DNA of 64,000 bases. It comes from Anaerolineae bacterium. GTDB taxonomy: Bacteria > Chloroflexota > Anaerolineae > Aggregatilineales > Ch27. Each line of letters opens with the position of its first letter. Positions within the stretch are counted from its first letter, which is position 1. The notes under the pieces were generated by a model. It was not told where the DNA came from. It made no database searches and saw only the letters and a list, made by a program, of their open reading frames with translations. Of the stretch, positions 61,587-64,000 are shown piece by piece. Location of the stretch: assembly GCA_013178165.1 (NCBI GenBank), contig JABLXG010000004.1:186001-250000 (forward strand), written 5' to 3'. Position numbers and translations under genes: made by a program.

Positions 61587-64000
61587 ATGAGGCCAAGGCA
61601 CACTATAGTCTTAATGGGCTTGATCGGGTTGGTGTTGATCCTGGGAGTCTGGCTCCTGGGCGGGCCGGAATCGTCCGCGCAGGCTGGACCGCCGTTACAA
61701 CAGGGTGCGCGTGCTGCGCCGCAGGTGGTCGATACCCAGCCACTGCCCGGCGAGGAAATCTCGCTGGATAGTACCGTCACATTCTACTTCGACCAGCCGA
61801 TGGATCTGGAGAGCGTGCGGGCGGCGCTGAGCGTGACTCCGGTTACCCCGCTGAAGGTCGAAGCAGTCGATCCGCGCACCATCCAGATCACACCGGAAAA
61901 ACCGTTGCTACGGGCCACCGGCTACACGTTCACGCTGAGCACAGAGGCCCGCAGTGTGGCCGGAGATCCGCTGGGCGAACCGTTCACGTTCAACGTGCAA
62001 ACGGTGGGTTACCTGGCGGTGGCCGAGGTGCTGCCTGCACCGGATACCCGCCATGTCGCGACTGATTCAGCGATCACCGTGATCTTTAACCGGCCGGTGG
62101 TGCCGCTGGTGACAGTCGAGGAAATGGCAACCTTGCCCGACCCGCTGGTCTTTGACCCGCCGCTGGAAGGCGAGGGTGAGTGGCTCAATACCTCGATCTA
62201 TATCTTCCATCCGGTGCGGCTGGAGGGTGGCACCACCTATACGGCTACCGTCCCCGCTGGCCTGACCGATGTTACCGGCGGTGTGCTGGATGCTGACTAT
62301 GCTTGGCAGTTCACCACTGTGCCGCCGGCGATCCTGACCATCAGCCCTGGCCATAATGAGGATGGTGTGGCGCTGGACGCGCCGGTGGTGGTGACCTTTA
62401 ACCAGGCCATGGATCGCGCCAGTGTGGAGAAGGCGTTTGTTCTCGCCGAGCAGGATGCTGGCGTGGTACGCGGATCGTTCTCCTGGAACGAGACGGCCTC
62501 GGAAATGACCTTCACGCCTGCTGAGCCGCTGGCGCTGGGTGGCTTCTACACGGCGCGGGTGGACGCCCATGTCGCCCGTGCAGCCAATGGCACCACACCG
62601 CTTGAGCAGACGATGACCTGGAACTTCATGGCCGTGGATCGTCCGCGCATTCTGCGCACTGAACCGACCAACGGCAGTAATCCGATGCCTTCGGGCGGCT
62701 TTGCCATCATCTTCGCCACGCCGATGGATCGTACCACGCTCGATGATAAGGTGATCATCGAGCCGGAGCCATACCGCGAGCCAGAAGCATACTATTATTC
62801 GTGGGATAACCGCTACGGGCTGAGCTTCGAACTGGAGCCGAGCACCGATTACACGATCCGCATCCTGCCAGGCATGGCTGATGTTTATGGCAACACGATT
62901 GATCAGGAGACGGTCATCCGCTTCACCACGCAGCCCTATGGACCCTGGGTAACGCTCAACACACCTGGCCGGGTGGGGCTGTACAGCGCTTACGCGCCGC
63001 AAACGCGCCTCTTCGCCCAGCATCTGAACGTTAGCCAGCTTGATCTGTCGCTTTACCGCCTGAGCCTGGCCGACCTGGCTCGCCTCAATGGGCCGGATAG
63101 CTGGGAACTGTGGGAGGACTTCCCGCGCCGCGAGGTTGATCTGCTGCGCCGCTGGTCGGTGCCCGTGGAATCCGGCGAGAATGAGCGCTGGTACGAACTG
63201 CTGACTATCACCACCCAGGGCGGGAGCCAGCCGCTGGAATGTCCTGGCGCTCCTGATCCGCGCCTGGAAGTCGGCGGCACGGCAGTGGTGATTACAGAGC
63301 CGGATCCGCTCCGAGCGCGAGGGGGCAGCCCGACGGGCGAGATCGTGGCCCTGCTCTACAAGGACTACCAGCTGCCGGTCGTGGGCGGCCCGGTCTGTGA
63401 GCAGGGGTTGTATTGGTGGCAGGTGGAACTGCGCGATGGCTCGCTGGCCTGGATCGCTGAGGGCGATACCAGTGAGTATTACGTCGCGCTAAAGACTCCC
63501 GCGCCGCGCCCGGAAACAGTTACGGACGTGCAGACGGCGGCGGTCGGCGGGGAACAGGCGCTGCCGCCCGGCGCATACTTCCTGATCGTCTCCACGCCAG
63601 AGACGCGCAGCCGGGGTTTTCAGTCACTGCAGCACGCCATGATCGTGGCCAGCGCCAATGTCACGCTCAAATTCTCGGTGGATTCCGCACTGGCCTGGGT
63701 GACTGACCTGCAGACTGGAGAACCGCTGGCCGGCGTACCGGTCACCTTCTACGACCGGGCTTTCAACCCGGTGGCCAGTGCCGTGACTGACACCGGCGGC
63801 CTGGCGACGGCGTCCATCCCGCGTCTGGAAAGCCTGTACGACTATGTGTATGCCGTGGTCAACACGCCGGAGGCGTTCGGCTTCGCTGCCAGCGAGTGGA
63901 CGTGGGGCATCGAACCATACGACTTCAACCTGATGGCGGACTACTTCCCGGTGGATGTGCGGGGCTATCTGTATACGGACCGCCCGATCTACCGTCCGGG
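61587..64000 (+). CDS. Alpha-2-macroglobulin-like protein, N-terminal part
   Basis: ATG 61587 has GAGGGGG 6 bases upstream. The frame is open to the window edge, about 804 residues. A signal or anchor helix (residues 8-25) is followed by about four bacterial Ig-like (SbsA-type) repeats, each with VTFNQAMD- or FDQPMD-like starts and an ITPEKPL-like end. Near residues 560-635 there is an SH3b-like segment (RARGGSPTGEIVALLY and GPVCEQGLYWWQVELRDG). The last visible residues, YLYTDRPIYRPG, are the hallmark of the macroglobulin MG domain. Bacterial forms trap proteases in the envelope. The thioester and bait regions lie beyond the window. Confidence 0.85.
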   Translation, partial: MRPRHTIVLMGLIGLVLILGVWLLGGPESSAQAGPPLQQGARAAPQVVDTQPLPGEEISLDSTVTFYFDQPMDLESVRAALSVTPVTPLKVEAVDPRTIQITPEKPLLRATGYTFTLSTEARSVAGDPLGEPFTFNVQTVGYLAVAEVLPAPDTRHVATDSAITVIFNRPVVPLVTVEEMATLPDPLVFDPPLEGEGEWLNTSIYIFHPVRLEGGTTYTATVPAGLTDVTGGVLDADYAWQFTTVPPAILTISPGHNEDGVALDAPVVVTFNQAMDRASVEKAFVLAEQDAGVVRGSFSWNETASEMTFTPAEPLALGGFYTARVDAHVARAANGTTPLEQTMTWNFMAVDRPRILRTEPTNGSNPMPSGGFAIIFATPMDRTTLDDKVIIEPEPYREPEAYYYSWDNRYGLSFELEPSTDYTIRILPGMADVYGNTIDQETVIRFTTQPYGPWVTLNTPGRVGLYSAYAPQTRLFAQHLNVSQLDLSLYRLSLADLARLNGPDSWELWEDFPRREVDLLRRWSVPVESGENERWYELLTITTQGGSQPLECPGAPDPRLEVGGTAVVITEPDPLRARGGSPTGEIVALLYKDYQLPVVGGPVCEQGLYWWQVELRDGSLAWIAEGDTSEYYVALKTPAPRPETVTDVQTAAVGGEQALPPGAYFLIVSTPETRSRGFQSLQHAMIVASANVTLKFSVDSALAWVTDLQTGEPLAGVPVTFYDRAFNPVASAVTDTGGLATASIPRLESLYDYVYAVVNTPEAFGFAASEWTWGIEPYDFNLMADYFPVDVRGYLYTDRPIYRP

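Overview
This is a GC-rich bacterial chromosome segment that most resembles Chloroflexota, probably an Anaerolineae-type lineage. The placement is an inference from gene content: a division and cell-wall (dcw) cluster with lineage-type Mur proteins, a class II ribonucleotide reductase, a DUF1015 protein, lipoproteins with FxLyD-like and SH3b-like domains, a bacterial alpha-2-macroglobulin, and a geranylgeranyl-reductase-type flavoprotein. No 16S rRNA is present to confirm it. I see no insertion sequence, prophage, CRISPR array or integrase.

Layout. 1-6.6 kb: the end of a membrane-anchored beta-propeller-like protein, a tRNA-Asn gene with its own consensus promoter and terminator, the infC-rpmI-rplT translation operon (infC appears to start at AUA), an rRNA/tRNA methyltransferase, a DUF711 protein, and hisS behind an attenuator-like leader. 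6.6-15.9 kb, minus strand: a small conserved protein, a TPR-like lipoprotein, DUF1015, dihydrolipoyl dehydrogenase, a membrane iron-sulfur oxidoreductase of the type that moves electrons from electron transfer flavoprotein to quinone, a degenerate histidine kinase and a Cys-rich partner. 16-19.4 kb: a lipoprotein, a PhnP-like metallohydrolase, a HAD protein and a small membrane protein. 19.4-28.4 kb: a fatty-acid beta-oxidation cluster led by a TetR regulator whose promoter overlaps a perfect 24-bp operator. It contains a coupled ferredoxin/flavoprotein pair, two acyl-CoA dehydrogenases (one without the usual catalytic glutamates), FadN-type hydratase/dehydrogenase, a uracil-DNA glycosylase and thiolase.

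28.5-31.1 kb: four tandem paralogous two-helix membrane proteins with a shared acidic C-terminal motif, then a SIS-domain sugar-phosphate enzyme. 31.2-37.2 kb: a KDPG-type aldolase, aspartate kinase controlled by a SAM-I riboswitch, glycerate kinase and two PlsC-type acyltransferases. 37.3-42.2 kb, minus strand: a DUF1295 membrane protein, uvrC, a small P-loop kinase and a GT39-like membrane glycosyltransferase.

42.3-57.8 kb is the dcw cluster: rsmH, ftsL/divIC-like, ftsI, mraY, murD, ftsW, murG, two CvpA-like membrane proteins, murC, murB, ftsQ, ftsA, ftsZ. It lacks murE, murF, ddl and mraZ. MraY and MurG carry substitutions at usually invariant histidines. nrdR and nrdJ follow, then an alpha-2-macroglobulin-like protein runs off the end.

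The least described parts are the array of four small membrane proteins, the two CvpA-like proteins inside the dcw cluster, and the acyl-CoA dehydrogenase pair that looks like a heteromeric enzyme. Motif, start-codon and promoter calls were read by eye; no database search was possible.
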